A DNA stretch of 60,000 bases from Apostichopus japonicus (Eukaryota > Echinodermata > Holothuroidea > Aspidochirotida > Stichopodidae): assembly GCF_037975245.1 (NCBI RefSeq), contig NC_092574.1, positions 15,665,213-15,725,212 of the forward strand. Reading direction: 5' to 3'. Positions 15,501 to 25,182 of this stretch are shown piece after piece. The position numbers and the translations under genes are program-made. Position 1 is the first letter of the stretch. Each line of letters opens with the position of its first letter. The notes under the pieces are model-generated. The model was given only the letters and a program-made list of their open reading frames with translations, searched no databases and had not been told where the DNA came from.

Positions 15501-18500
15501 GTCTGAATTAAAATATTGCACTTCCACTTTGATCACTTTGATGCCTCTGATATCATTATTGCTCATCTCCTTTACATCTCCTTTAATTGAATAGGTAATA
15601 AGTGATTACAATTTCTAAAGATGAATGGTTTAAGCAGAAATTCCATTCAATGTTCCAAATATTAGTCGTCAAAGTTTATGCAGGACATGGATACAATTAA
15701 TTCTGCCTCAAATAGAACCATGTATTATGTGTTTACATGTATGAATTTTAAGGTCTTTCTACATGTTTCTTAGTCTAGCTGATATATGTACTTGAAATGA
15801 ATTTTACATGGTAAACCTAGGAGTTTATGCAGGTCATTGATACTATTAATTCTGCCTCAAATAGAACCATGTATTATGTGTTTACATGTATGAATTTTAA
15901 GGTCTTTCTACATATTTCTTAGTCTAGCTGATATATGTACTTGAAATGAATTTTACATGGTAAACCTAGTCATCAAAGTTTATGCAGGTCATGGATACAA
16001 TTAATTCTGCCTCAAATAGAACCATGTATTATGTGTTTACATGCATGAATTTTAAGGTCTTTCTACATATTTCTTAGTCTAGCTGATATATGTACTTGAA
16101 ATGAATTTTACATGGTAAACCTAGTCATCAAAGTTTATGCAGGTCATGGATACATTTAATTTTGCCTAAAATAGAACCATGTATTATGTGTTTACATGTA
16201 TGATTTTCAAGGTTTTTCTACATGTTTCTTCATAGCTCAGCTGATATACGTACTTGAAATGAATTTTACACGGTAAACCTAGGAGTCAAAGTTTATGCAG
16301 GTCATGGATACAATTAATTCTGCCTCAAATAGAACCATGCATTATGTGTTTACATGTATGAATTTTAAGGTCTTTCTACATATTTCTTAGTCTAGCTGAT
16401 ATATGTACTTGAAATGAATTTACACAGTAAACCTAGGAGTCAAAGTTTATGCAGGACATGGATGCAATTAATTCTGCCTCAAATAGAACCATGTATTATG
16501 TGTTTCCATGTATGAATTTTTAAGGTTTTTCTACATATTTCTTAGTCTAGCTGATATATGTACTTGAAATGAATTTACACGGTCAACCTTTCATGTAGAA
16601 TTCTTCCTCTCCAGTTCATTGATCCAGTGGTTGTTAGCTGTCTGAGGGCGCTTTTCATGTGGCTAGCTGAAGAAACTGCACAACTGAAGTCAGATGTTTT
16701 TGAACTTTTGCCACTTCTCATTGATTTCTGGTGAGTACCATGCTTTGTACCTCTGTTTACAGACTTTCTGTTAACAGTACCAGTACATGGGTGACACACT
16801 TCAAAAGGAATGATTTATTAGGTAATGATGCACATTTTTATGGCAGCACTTTATTTTCAGGTCAAGGGCATAGCCTACATTGGAGACCTAGAGGCAATGG
16901 AAGTTGTAAGTTTTTTTATTGCCAAACCCAAAATATACTGGCTGGAGAATCCACTTTTGAAAGAAAGGCACAAAACAGGATGTTCTTGTATCTAGTTAAA
17001 GCTCAAGATGAAGTTGGTCTTCCTCCCCCTTTTTCCAATTTACATGCCCATTGTAAGTCACCACTGGTAACTATAGCGATTGTTTGTTAATGCAAAGACG
17101 TACAACTTCTCATGGAAATTTGTAGCATAGCATCATATCATTATGGGTATTTTTTTCACTCTTTTTTTGTGGCAGAAGATAAATTAATCAATTTGATATT
17201 TATGGATAATCTCATTTTGTTTTACTTGATTTTTTCTTGCAGGGACATGTCAGAATATAGCTAAAATCGCTAATTATTAAATCATTTGAAGTGGGAGAGC
17301 TTTGACTTGGGTTCCTCTTAAAAAACACACTAATGACACTCTTATTCTTTCAATTTTGTTTTAAAGCAAGAGCTCATTAACATCACATAGTTTGGAAGAT
17401 AATTCCAAGGAAATAGATCTGCCAAGTAATGTGTTTTATCATCAACTGAGAGAGGATCTCATCCAGTTATTTTTGCCCGGTCTTTGTCATCTCACCGCCG
17501 AGAAGGAGTCGAGGGATGTCGTATTACACAACCAAGGGTTTTCCATGTTGGTTAGCTACACCAATCATCTTTTGGAAAAGAAAACTTTAGATGCAGGGAG
17601 TCCTGCCGTCGAGGTACAATTACGATCTTAATATCTACTCACCAGATTATTGTAACCTAATAGAAATTGCACCAAGATTGAGTGTTTGAGAATGCTTGCC
17701 TTGTTTCATTTCCATAATAAAGAGGGGTAGTAGCATCCGTTCACATCGGTTGCAAGTGGTTAGCAAAATGTCCAGCAACTTATTCTGAGCTGCATGCAGG
17801 AGTTAATATGATGTTAGGTAGATGCTACCATCAAATTAGGTGAAGCATTTCACTGTAAGGTACACATGGTTTGAGAGCCTTGGGGAAAGTTCCTTTGCAT
17901 ACCAAGTTTTGAGCACAATCTAAGATGTACAGGCATTAGGTAGGTGAAGCTGACACAGCATTGAGTAGCTGTTGACTCATTAGTGAAATCCTGGTGTGGT
18001 TTTGTCTTTGCCATAATTTGCATGTTTTTCCTTCCATAATATCCTCTGTTTGGTTTCCAACTTTTAAAGAATATAGTTCAGCTATAAAGTTGATTTTGGT
18101 CTATAACAGAGAGACACGATACAATTATAATTTTCCAGTTGTTACATGTTGAAGTTTGCTTTGAGCAAGCAGCTGTTATGTCACTTTGACAACATATATT
18201 GTATTTATTTACTTATATTTTTGACACTGTTTTTTGTGACATAAGATTACGGTATGGTTCATTATTTTGTGTGTGTGGGTGGATTTCTGATTTTCACGTA
18301 AACATCTTTCTTATTAAATCTCATTTCAGACCAGCATTATCACCTTGAGTAATATCTTCTTAAATGTGATTCTTCAAGATCCTTCCTTTGTGAGAGAATC
18401 TGATGAAAGTAGAAATTTGTTGTTAATCCTGAGCTCTGAATTGAAGTCATCAGGTAAAAACAAATGTTGATTTCATTTCAAACAGAACACTTGATATGGC

Positions 18501-21500
18501 CATTATTGCCAACAAGGCAGTGTAGCATGCTAGAAATTGCTAAAACTAATGTCCAGCAGATCCTGACCCCTGAAATGTATTTTCAGACATTGGCGAGTGT
18601 GAAATAGGACAATTAAATGTCTCTGTCATTGAAATTTGATGAGAAGGTTGTACATAGTAGAAAGCTCGTCGAAGTTTTAACACAAATGGTCACTATTTTT
18701 GACTTTCTAGCAGTTTGGTAAGGGGAGAAATTGGAGGGATGGGGAAAGTTTGAGGGATGGGGTCGAATGGGGAGGGATGGGGTCAAACTTGGTGGGATGG
18801 GGGAGAAGTTGGAGGGGTGGGAGAGCAGTTGGAGGGATGTGGAGCAGTTGGAGGGATGGGGGAGAAGTTGGAGGGATGGGGGAAAAGTTGGAGGGATGGG
18901 GGAACTTGGAGGGATGGGGTCGAATGGGGAGGGATGGGGTCAAAGTTGGAGGGATGGGGGAGAAGTTGGAGGGGTGGGCAAAAGTTAGAGGGATGGGGGA
19001 GAAGTTGGAGGGATAGTGGAGAAGTTGGAGGGATGGGGCAATGCAGAGATGACCTTTAAAGCAAGTGCAACATTAACGAATCAGTTGTTATCAAGAAGTT
19101 TGTAAAACCTCTTGTTGGTGGTTATCTATTGTACAGTATAATGGTCATCGATATGGTAATGACTTGATTTTGTGTAGAAACATATTAGAAAATTCTCATT
19201 ATGTGAACACATACTGTGCAGATTGTTAGTTTGTGGCAATGTCATTACAAGAGAGTGTTTAATACATGATATAGTTGGAAAATGTTAATACAATAATTTG
19301 ATCTCAAGGCTGATGATACATTTTATCCAGCTGTACCTGGATTATACAGAACAGTTATTATAATTGGTTGTTGTTTTCATCTGATTACTGTCTATTAACA
19401 GTTGCTTGCCCCAGTTGAGGGGAAAGATTGAAGCAGTCATATTAAAGGAAATTATTTTAGCTGCTATAGCCAGAACTGACATGTGTGAAAGGGGGGGGGG
19501 TCTGAGGTACAGTTCCAGAGTCCAGGGTCAATTAGGGGGTCAGAGGAAACATGGATATGAATAAAAAATTTATTCTCATTTTCATTTATACAAATTTATT
19601 TGGGGGATAAAGGCTTTAAAATAGGTGCCTTGTGACATATTTTTCCCTCCCTGGGGTGGCCTTTAATGTTGACACCTCTGGGTATAGCATTGCTTAGCAA
19701 CAGCTTAAGGTGGCCAAATAATCACAAATATTACAAATGCTATAATTCAAAATGTGTACACTTATTCCCTGAAAAACTCTGGAATTAAGCAAAATTGATT
19801 GTGATTTTATGTTCATCGCAATAATTGACAATGGTGGGGAAAGTCCAGAAGTGTTTAAAGGTATCAAAGATATTACTTAAATGCAATTGAGATCTGTTGC
19901 TTTCTTACATATGCTGGTAAAATATGCCCTTTCAGGCATGGATGAAGTGGGTGGATGGGAGTGGGGGCATAGGTTGTGTTGGCTTCAATGACCTCATTAC
20001 CACACCACCTCCTCTTAAAAACCCTGGATCCATCGTCGTCTGTGTTTTAATGTATGTGCTATCTTTATAGTCTCAAGTAAAGCCTACAAATTAGAAAAGA
20101 AACTTCACTGCATGCCACTTTTAAGTTCTGTCTTGATCATTTTTCAATATTCCTATTTTATTCTCAGTGCATCAAAGTTTCTATTCTATCTAATAAACCG
20201 ATTTTGTTGATTACGACCATAATTTTGTTGTCAGTGGATTATATTCTTATCATCACCAGCTTCTTTACAACTATTATAGAACTGAATTGATACATTTCTC
20301 TTTCTCTTTTGAATTATTTTTCAGTAAATCGAAGCCAGACGTTTCTTCTTCACATTGGATTGGTCTTTGTATCTTTACTGAGGATTAAGCCTGTCGTCAA
20401 AGGTGAGACAGCCAGAGCTTGCAATACTGGTATACAAATAATGAATGGTTACGAGTGCAATATTGCAAATATTTCATGAGTTGAAAGATGGAATGTTCCA
20501 TTCAACGAGGCGCAGCCTCGTTGAATGGAACAAATTACATCTTTCAATGGATGGAAACCATTCATTATTTGTTTTATACAACACCTTCAAATTTGGATAT
20601 AATTGGATGTAAAATGCACTGATGCAACAGATTGTTTTGTACAGACAGGTTTCTCTGCTCTCTTACCATTGAAAAAAGTGCTATCAAAAAAGTATAACCC
20701 ATGGTTCTATTTCATAGAGTGGAATAGAGCGGATTTTGCATGCAATCAACGAGCAATTGACCAATCAAATGACCAGAATACAATTAGGTGTTGTATAATA
20801 ATAGATAACGTACAGTATTGACTTGCAAAAGGTTGAGCAATGCTACTCATGCATTATCTTCTTCCTTTCTAAACCAATTAGAACGTTTACAGTGTCTGTA
20901 AATGTCAAGCTGTTCAGTTATCAAATTAAGAGATTTAGTTTTGTGAAAACAATAAAAATGTCTAATATCTATGCTAACAAAATGCAGAAATAGGTAAACT
21001 GACTACTTGTCGAATTTTGACATCATGTTAGTACAGTAGCTCACAAAATTATTAGCTACTCACTGTGTAGTTATAGATTGAAATTCATCTCATTACTACC
21101 CTGAGGAGTAGTAGCAATTTGTCATTTTGTAGACAGTTATCATTAACATATTCTAGTACCTGACTATCAATTTTAGCATTCACAGAAGAATAAGAATGAT
21201 GCATCTCAGCATTTTGTTGGTGCAAAATTAGTATAATGGTCATTTTGCCTAAAAGGGCAACTGTGGTGGCAGATTGTGGATCTTCTCCAAATTTACCATC
21301 CGAGTTGAACATCTGTAAGTGAATGTTCATCATCATAGCAGGGTCTTATATTTGGGGGGGGGGTGGGCAGGATGTGGATTTTCTAAAGTTTGATAATAGC
21401 CGTAATCTCAATTAAAAAAGAAGTCAAACATACGGAAAAAAAGAAAAGAAAAGTTTCTGCACAACATCATGCCATGATGACACTAATAAAATCCATTTTT

Positions 21501-21856
21501 GCTTTTAAGTATGAAGGATTTATCTTATAAATAAAATTCAAATATTATCTTTTAACTGTGTGAATACTGTCCACTAGAATATTCTTTGCAATGTATGCCA
21601 ACAAAACCTTTAAAAAACAAAAATCTTTTTCCAATCCTTTTTCCAGTTTTTTTTTGCAGTCTTGTGTTTTCTATCCCTTTCCTGATCATTTTTTCAAAAT
21701 TGTACTTTAGAATTTGAGGGAACAATGCAAGATGCTGTAGTAAGAATAGGAAGCCTATTGGCTGATGTCTTAAGAAGTAAACCAGGAAAACTGGAACCTA
21801 CCATTGATGAGGAAACATTGAAAAATCTTCTTTGCCTAACTTTACAATGTGAGTAG
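449..21856 (+). CDS. NCDN: Neurochondrin, 14 exons, C-terminus not located
   Basis: Exons seen: 449-574, 1404-1503, 1924-2071, 2328-2482, 10824-10951, 11449-11508, 12675-12747, 13354-13523, 13637-13819, 16615-16730, 17367-17613, 18330-18453, 20325-20402 and 21711-21848. All junctions are GT-AG and phase-consistent, giving one open frame of about 615 codons. The product aligns along its length with vertebrate neurochondrin as I know it: AALLL (residues 38-42), a KAVGFQFINRLL block (~62-73), LLACFSTDPNLAHHP (~93-107), and DAEKFKTCELL (~220-230). Neurochondrin is a cytosolic, helical-repeat-like protein. In vertebrates it is neuron-enriched, linked to neurite outgrowth, and binds and restrains CaMKII and mGluR5 signalling; that role is family knowledge. 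The ATG at 449 has G at -3 and G at +4 and lies 28 bases inside an exon that follows a good acceptor (ctctgcag, ending at 420), so an upstream non-coding exon is likely. The human protein is about 729 residues, so roughly 100 C-terminal residues are missing here. Identity is firm; the 3' end is not. Confidence 0.9.
1404..1503 (+). CDS. NCDN: NCDN exon 2
   Basis: Acceptor ttgtcatag|ATTACA, donor ACAG|gtcagt, ending in phase 1. It encodes the conserved ITKLARAETM..KIFKAVGFQFINRLLNT stretch, the best-conserved N-terminal block of the family. Confidence 0.88.
1924..2071 (+). CDS. NCDN: NCDN exon 3
   Basis: Acceptor tgctgtcag|AATCTG, donor CCCAG|gtaagt. It encodes the helical segment around ALTLLACFSTDPNLAHHPELL and KIPFLSETI, which matches the vertebrate LLACFCSDPELAAHP region. 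Confidence 0.9.
2328..2482 (+). CDS. NCDN: NCDN exon 4
   Basis: Acceptor ggtcttcag|GCTATC, donor ATTTG|gtaaga. It encodes RLSTSDVSVHEKAMISDAYD and then GGRKRLCEELSDSL, ending in phase 1. Intron 4, which follows, is the longest of the gene at over 8 kb. Confidence 0.88.
3130..3180. repeat. CATA/CACA microsatellite
   Basis: A run of imperfect tetranucleotides (catacatacata and variants) that passes into cacacaccca, inside NCDN intron 4. Confidence 0.8.
3470..5165 (-). mobile_element. L1-like LINE ORF2 fragment, 5'-truncated, decayed
   Basis: Minus-strand pieces in the usual ORF2 order. First is a reverse transcriptase segment with CQGCPL (~5085) and the catalytic QYADDTTI box (~4945). Next is a thumb-region segment with TGLKVNLDKS (~4850), then LLQFGKVTIVKTHGLSQLVY (~4630-4570). 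Then comes a zinc-knuckle-like CHFCGRYDETLLHLFWDC (~3810). The C-terminal tail runs to about 3480. This layout is typical of the L1 clade. Frameshifts and stops divide the frame into at least four pieces, the endonuclease and N-terminal part of the reverse transcriptase are absent, and the fragment is not coding-competent. It lies antisense to NCDN inside intron 4. Confidence 0.85.
5166..6172 (+). mobile_element. CR1/Jockey-like LINE 3' fragment with tail
   Basis: The plus strand reads ISTGIFPDKLKVAKVIPI, then a palm/thumb-type segment TWCDHISFVCKKMARNLGML with HILKILYQTLVQPHLNYC (~5300-5445), then RHISQAKPRDHTNPLFKNSG (~5510-5570). The order is that of a non-LTR reverse transcriptase and C-terminal domain, with an internal deletion between ~5280 and 5290 that removes the catalytic part. 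The 3' UTR (~5890-6120) ends in a stem-loop and a microsatellite-like (AATCAAATC)n tail at ~6123-6172. The fragment is non-functional and in the same orientation as NCDN. Confidence 0.8.
6046..6096 (+). other. 3'-UTR stem-loop of the LINE fragment
   Basis: GGAGTCCTCTG and, about 26 bases on, CAGAGGACTTCC can pair as a stem just before the tail. In several LINE clades a terminal hairpin plus short tail repeats guides recognition by the reverse transcriptase; that role is inferred here. Confidence 0.55.
6357..7108. repeat. Tandem duplication, two ~388-bp copies
   Basis: The copies start at ~6357 and ~6745, both with aaaatatgatgcgaaaatat, and end at ~6741 and ~7108 with aagaaactgatctag. They are near-identical apart from the central (TA)n tract, which is shorter in the second copy, so short antisense open frames encoding runs of Tyr-Ile appear twice. 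They are not genes. Confidence 0.85.
7109..10823. other. 3' part of NCDN intron 4, no gene
   Basis: Unremarkable AT-rich sequence with several G or C homopolymers (7426-7438, 9747-9757) and a G/C-rich patch at 8585-8725 that resembles the poly-C parts of the hAT-like elements elsewhere but has no readable ends. Short open frames here show no protein-like composition. Confidence 0.5.
10824..10951 (+). CDS. NCDN: NCDN exon 5
   Basis: Acceptor cacccaag|GTCATG, donor TTTCAG|gtatta. Joined to exon 4 it reads FGHDRSLSILSSLLYHN and then SSLFQKLAVDFHQFQ. This is collinear with the vertebrate segment containing LLVGLLAAAE and LRGLSEDFQ, so no exon appears to be missing inside the long intron 4. Confidence 0.85.
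11449..11508 (+). CDS. NCDN: NCDN exon 6 (60 nt)
   Basis: A 20-codon microexon, DAEKFKTCELLTSLLSVTST, with acceptor tgatacag|GATGCA and donor TCAACA|gtaagt, both phase 0. It matches the EDASKFELCQLLPLF motif of vertebrate neurochondrin. Confidence 0.88.
11791..12172. repeat. AT-rich ~88-bp tandem repeat, about 4 copies
   Basis: Units begin with caatattattgtggatgttt at about 11791, 11878, 11968 and 12053, and contain gtaaaacyggtataa. Copies diverge by small indels in the poly(ATT) portion. The array lies in NCDN intron 6. Confidence 0.85.
12479..12551 (+). pseudogene. tRNA-Thr(TGT)-like pseudogene or SINE head
   Basis: The sequence contains a clean A box and D arm, TAGCTCAGTTGGTAGAG, then an anticodon-loop-like CTTGTAG (TGT, Thr). 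The T arm is degraded: GGTTTAATTAC replaces the GGTTCGAATCC B box. The anticodon stem has two mismatches and no good acceptor stem closes, so a working tRNA is unlikely. Confidence 0.55.
12675..12747 (+). CDS. NCDN: NCDN exon 7
   Basis: Acceptor tctcatcag|GTTCCT, donor AAGCTAG|gtaagg. It encodes VPAAVPDWAVRIRDTISGVL, ending in phase 1. Confidence 0.87.
13354..13523 (+). CDS. NCDN: NCDN exon 8
   Basis: Acceptor cacacag|GTGAGG, donor GAAAAG|gtaaat. It encodes CLQLAATMLHHYGATWVL and then FFPLLVNLASVEVRMILE. The last block is close to the vertebrate FLALLVNLACVEVRLALE and is among the most diagnostic of the family. Confidence 0.92.
13637..13819 (+). CDS. NCDN: NCDN exon 9
   Basis: Acceptor tttccatag|CAACTG, donor GAACAG|gtcaga, 61 codons in phase 0. 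It encodes a cysteine-rich helix (AAVLCCCFTILERCIQLM) and a second helix ending HLKSVTKEQ. Intron 9 contains two tandem arrays. Confidence 0.88.
14455..15440. repeat. ~205-bp tandem repeat, nearly 5 copies
   Basis: Units are phased by ttagcaagtctttacatg at about 14531, 14736, 14942, 15143 and 15347. Each holds the block agctatccctaggacattct and a pyrimidine-rich tract. Copies are near-identical, which suggests recent amplification or homogenisation. The array lies in NCDN intron 9. Confidence 0.9.
15664..16596. repeat. ~155-bp tandem repeat, 6 copies, up to NCDN exon 10
   Basis: Units start at agtttatgcaggwcat near 15671, 15823, 15977, 16132, 16289 and 16445, and end in atgaattttacatggtaaac. 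The final unit ends just upstream of the exon 10 acceptor at 16614, so the polypyrimidine tract follows the array almost directly. Confidence 0.9.
16615..16730 (+). CDS. NCDN: NCDN exon 10
   Basis: Acceptor ttcctctccag|TTCATT, donor TTCTG|gtgagt. It encodes ALFMWLAEETAQLKSDVFEL and then LLPLLIDF, matching vertebrate GAWLAEETSSLRKEV..LLPFLV. The last copy of a 155-bp tandem repeat ends only a few tens of bases upstream of this acceptor. Confidence 0.9.
17367..17613 (+). CDS. NCDN: NCDN exon 11
   Basis: Acceptor gttttaaag|CAAGAG, donor GTCGAG|gtacaa. It encodes a variable segment (KSSLTSHSLEDN) and then LREDLIQLFLPGLCHLTAEK, which matches the vertebrate DALRLLLPGWCHLTVED block. Confidence 0.92.
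18330..18453 (+). CDS. NCDN: NCDN exon 12
   Basis: Acceptor tcatttcag|ACCAGC, donor TCATCAG|gtaaaa. It encodes TSIITLSNIFLNVILQDPSF followed by a hydrophilic stretch, equivalent to the vertebrate CCHIFLNLVVTAPG region. Confidence 0.87.
18722..19042. repeat. G-rich 20-bp minisatellite
   Basis: About 15 imperfect copies of ggagggatgggggagaagtt in NCDN intron 12, with a duplicated sub-block carrying ggatggggtcgaatgggg. Every unit has two runs of three or more G on the transcribed sense strand. Open frames through it encode only Gly/Trp/Arg repeats and are not genes. Confidence 0.92.
20325..20402 (+). CDS. NCDN: NCDN exon 13
   Basis: Acceptor atttttcag|TAAATC, donor GTCAAAG|gtgaga. It encodes VNRSQTFLLHIGLVFVSLLR. 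The phases agree with exons 12 and 14. A foldback element begins about 25 bases after the donor. Confidence 0.82.
20427..20585. mobile_element. Foldback (MITE-like) element in NCDN intron 13
   Basis: The outer arms are gtatacaaataatgaatggt and its near-complement accattcattatttgttttatac. The inner arms form an almost perfect 18-bp hairpin, tgttccattcaacgaggc, a 3-base loop, and gccTCGTTGAATGGAACA. Nearly the whole 155 bp can fold on itself. It starts about 25 bases after the exon 13 donor. Confidence 0.75.
21711..21848 (+). CDS. NCDN: NCDN exon 14, last exon recognised
   Basis: Acceptor tgtactttag|AATTTG. It encodes EFEGTMQDAVVRIGSLLADV and continues to NLLCLTLQ. There is a canonical donor at 21849 (T|gtgagt). 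If it is not used, the frame reads Cys-Glu and stops at 21854-21856, giving 617 residues. The vertebrate protein continues past this point with an ELWFLGMQ region, so splicing onward is the likelier reading. Confidence 0.78.
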
Positions 21857-22949
21857 AATATCTATTTTACATCTATGCCAATGAAAGGTTAAGAAACAAA
21901 AAGCAACCAGAAAGCCATTTGGCTTTGTGATCCCTTGCCCTATTATTTGCTCCAAATTCCAAAGGGTGTGAAGACTCGTGCAAAAAGAAACGTCTAATGC
22001 CGGTGATCTGACCTAGTTTCGAATGAGGTGTAACAGAAGTGTTAGACACCACCATCGATCCCAGAAAATACACACACAGCTTGCTACCGTCAGTAATTAG
22101 ACACTAGTGTACAGTCAGTACATTCAGCTGCGGTCAATACCCACAGCACAGTGTACAAACGATACAGCGATGGACATCTCAGGGTCCAGCTAAAGATAAC
22201 AAGGTATCACATTTCATTACTGTCTGCATTTTGTAGCGACGAGAAGAACTTCACTTGCAAGCAACGGAAAGTTAACTTTTTCACAGGGCGGCACGCGGTT
22301 TGGGCGAGTCTTCAATGCCTTTAAGCTATCTGCCTAATGAACAGCAAGTGAGTTGAAATATTTCCAAAGATTAAGTGAGAACCAGGCAGGATCAGAGATT
22401 CCCAGCTGTTATTTGTAGCACTCCATTGTGGGCATCAACCAAATTAATTCACTGGTGAGGACTTTACAGTGTAGAATTTTTATACCAAAATGTTCACTAT
22501 CCTGAAAGAACAGTCTCCCATTTTGGAATACAACTACACAGATGTTCGACGTATGGGCACATTGACATGTTCATTTACCCAAGTTTGAGCTAGCAAAGCA
22601 GGTTTGCCACCAACCATCTCTTTAATAATTGTTACTTATGAAAAAGAGTTACATGACATTGTTTATTGAACTTTATTCACTGTGAAATATTTTCACATCT
22701 TACTGTCAAACCAACAGTCACCCTAGTATAAATCACAGAGAATAAGGCCAACAGTTTTTGCGACCATTTTGAGATAACCTGGTGACTCCCAGAGCCAATT
22801 TTGAGACCATTTGAGATATTAACCTGTTGACCACTTGAAGCTCACAGAATGTGAAAACTGATAAGGGACATTTGAGTGTATTTAAATCGCCCAGCAAAAG
22901 AGAATCAACTCTTTGAAGCAGATTTGAATTCCTGTCTGGCTATTTTACT
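21857..22949. other. Region downstream of NCDN exon 14, no gene seen
   Basis: AT-rich, with no protein-like frame, no clear repeat and no recognised NCDN exon. It is either the 3' flank or the next intron of NCDN. Confidence 0.4.
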
Positions 22950-23141
22950 GTTGAAAATTTTGGCTGAAAATGCCTCCCAGATCGCTGGAAATGGCACTTC
23001 CCAGGCCTTGTAAGTTGCATCGTAGCATTTTCTATTTTGAAATTACTAGCGATATCATAAAAACATTTTAAAAAAATATAAAAAATATGCTCAAGGGGGG
23101 GGGCGGCTGCCCCCTTCGCCCTCCCCTTGGCTACGCGCCTG
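22950..23141. mobile_element. hAT-type element remnant (3' end)
   Basis: It carries the shared module segment (cctcccagatcgctggaaat through cccaggccttgtaagttgca, ~22974-23018), a G/C homopolymer patch and a terminal GGCTACGCGCCTG at 23129-23141. The matching left end is not found, so the copy is truncated. Confidence 0.65.
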
Positions 23142-23578
23142 GCTGGATCTACATCCTAAGTATGACAAGGATGTTTCTTTTTGAATAATCATGTTCACAA
23201 AGTTTTCAGACCTTGACTTATGTTGACCTCAAATCACTTAGCAATGTCATACTGGATGGATTATTCCCCAATATTTTGGAATATTGAAATTCCCTTCTTT
23301 TTTTTTATCACCAAGTATCCATTAGAGAAGTATCTGGTAGAAATCTGCTGGCAGGGTATAAATGTAATAACAATATAATAATAATAATAATCAGCAGTTA
23401 TTTTTTACAACTGACACATTGGGTGGCTTGCAATTCAACGTTTTAACTCAAATTTGGAACCTTTCCAATTTAGAAAGTCATTTCAGATGGGAAAACAGTA
23501 GATTGCTCTTGGATGAAAATCCACCTTACTATGACCCGGCCGGGTATCGAACTCCAAACCTCCCGATTGCTTCGCATT

Positions 23579-23890
23579 CACACCCAACAATTTCCTGTTT
23601 CAGTTGGGGTATATTGGTTACACCTGGTGTACCATATGACTATGGATCATTAACACCCAACAATATCCCATTTCTGATGGGGTATATTGGTTACACCTGG
23701 TGTACCATATGACTATGGATCATTAACACCCAACAATATCCCATTTCTGATGGGGTATATTGGTTACACCTGGTGTACCATATTACTAGGGATCATTTAC
23801 ACCCAAACATTATCCCATTTCTGATGGGGATTATTGGTTTAATACACCTGGTGTACCATGTGACTAGGAATCATTTCACCCAGCAATTTC
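23579..23890. repeat. ~74-bp tandem repeat, about 4 copies
   Basis: Each unit contains cacccaacaatatcccattt, a tgatggggtatattggtta block and cacctggtgtaccatatgac. The outer copies are more diverged than the two central ones. Confidence 0.88.
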
Positions 23891-24407
23891 CCTTTTCTAA
23901 TTTTCTAACAGCTTTTGAGAGATTATGTCACATCATGATAAAAACCAGTCCCTAGTTTTATGAAGATGTGACGGTAGTTTCCTTTATACATTTAGTTTGT
24001 TCTATTTTGTGCACATAAAAGTAATGTACAGTTAACCTCATTCCAGAGAATTTAGAATCAGGTGTATGCCACTGAGTGTACAGTATATGTACAGTATATA
24101 TACTAAGCAGGCATGAAACTGATCTTTGACAAACACATTCTAGTTGTAACTTCATTTATCCTTGCTGATGACATCAAAGTTATTGTGCAAAGATTAAACT
24201 GTGTATTGGGATTATTTGGTGGTGCAGGTCTATTTATGCATTCTATACAAGAAAATGTGTTGGAATTGTTTCAGAATTTTCTGTAGGCATATCTCAGTAG
24301 CTGATCTAACACTGTATGTGTGTTACATTTAAATAGTCCTGACAAAATCGTCATGATTGATGGCACCAATTCTCAAAATAAAAGATGGACATAACGATAT
24401 ATCTGAC

Positions 24408-24770
24408 CAAGGGCGTAGGAACCGGGGGGGCTGGGGGGCGCCAGCCCCCCAGTGAAAAACATGGGGGGCGGAAGTATCATTCCGCCCCCCCGCTTCGCAA
24501 GTCAAAAAACCCCTTTTTCATTTCCAAATGAGAAAAAAATCTCATTTGGAGCACCAAATTGCATCTAAGGCCAGGTGAAAATGCAAAATTATATACAAAA
24601 TGGAGTGGGTGGGTTGAAGTGTGCTATATTGCACCAAATTGCATCTGAGGCCACCTGGAAATGCAAAAAAATTCCAAAGGGGAGGGGGCATCCCCTCCCC
24701 TTAGACCCCTCCCCCAGGCCGGCCATCAGTCTTCAGCCCCCCCACTCAAAAGTACCTTCCTACGCCACTG
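24408..24770. mobile_element. Non-autonomous hAT-type element, 363 bp
   Basis: The ends are CAAGGGCGTAGGA and TCCTACGCCACTG, an imperfect terminal inverted repeat. It is flanked on both sides by the 8-bp direct repeat TATCTGAC (24400-24407 and 24771-24778). CAG/CAA-type ends with an 8-bp target duplication are the hAT signature. There is no transposase frame. A 119-bp deletion derivative of the same family lies at 32644. Confidence 0.88.
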
Positions 24771-25149
24771 TATCTGACAGATGATATATCCACTAATTGA
24801 AATTATCAATAGGAGTCTCAAGCTGGTTTGGCCCTCGCTTGGTTTATACCCGGTGCAAAAACACTGGGATATTCCAGGTATCACTTGATCTACGAACTGA
24901 CCAAAGCTATCCTCCTAATCTTAGCTAATGAACTTGAGGCCAGAAGGGAAACATTGATTTATAGCAGGGATGGGTGTGGCCCTGGAGTCATTGAAAGGAT
25001 GGGGTTCCCCCTCCTCCTTACCCCATCCCCTCCTCTCAACAAAATAAAGATCAAATGTTGCATTCTGAGGCATATCTGCACTATAAATTAGGTCTGTTAT
25101 TAATTCTAAATGCAAGGATTGTGCTAAATAAATACTCTTGAATTTTTTC

Positions 25150-25182
25150 TTCCTGTGAGTTTGAAAAGGAAACTCACAGGAA
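25150..25182. other. Perfect 13-bp stem hairpin
   Basis: TTCCTGTGAGTTT, seven bases of loop, then AAACTCACAGGAA. No T-run follows to suggest a terminator, and no gene is adjacent. Its function is unknown. Confidence 0.6.

Noticed and set aside
18707-19059. Overlapping Gly/Trp-rich and Pro/Ser-rich open frames
   Set aside because: They follow the 20-bp minisatellite in every frame and have no non-repeat part.
23908-23956. A possible terminal NCDN exon after cttttctaattttctaacag, in phase and ending in a stop
   Set aside because: It is only about 15 residues (SFERLCHIMIKTSP), has no convincing similarity and borders a tandem repeat; RNA evidence would be needed.
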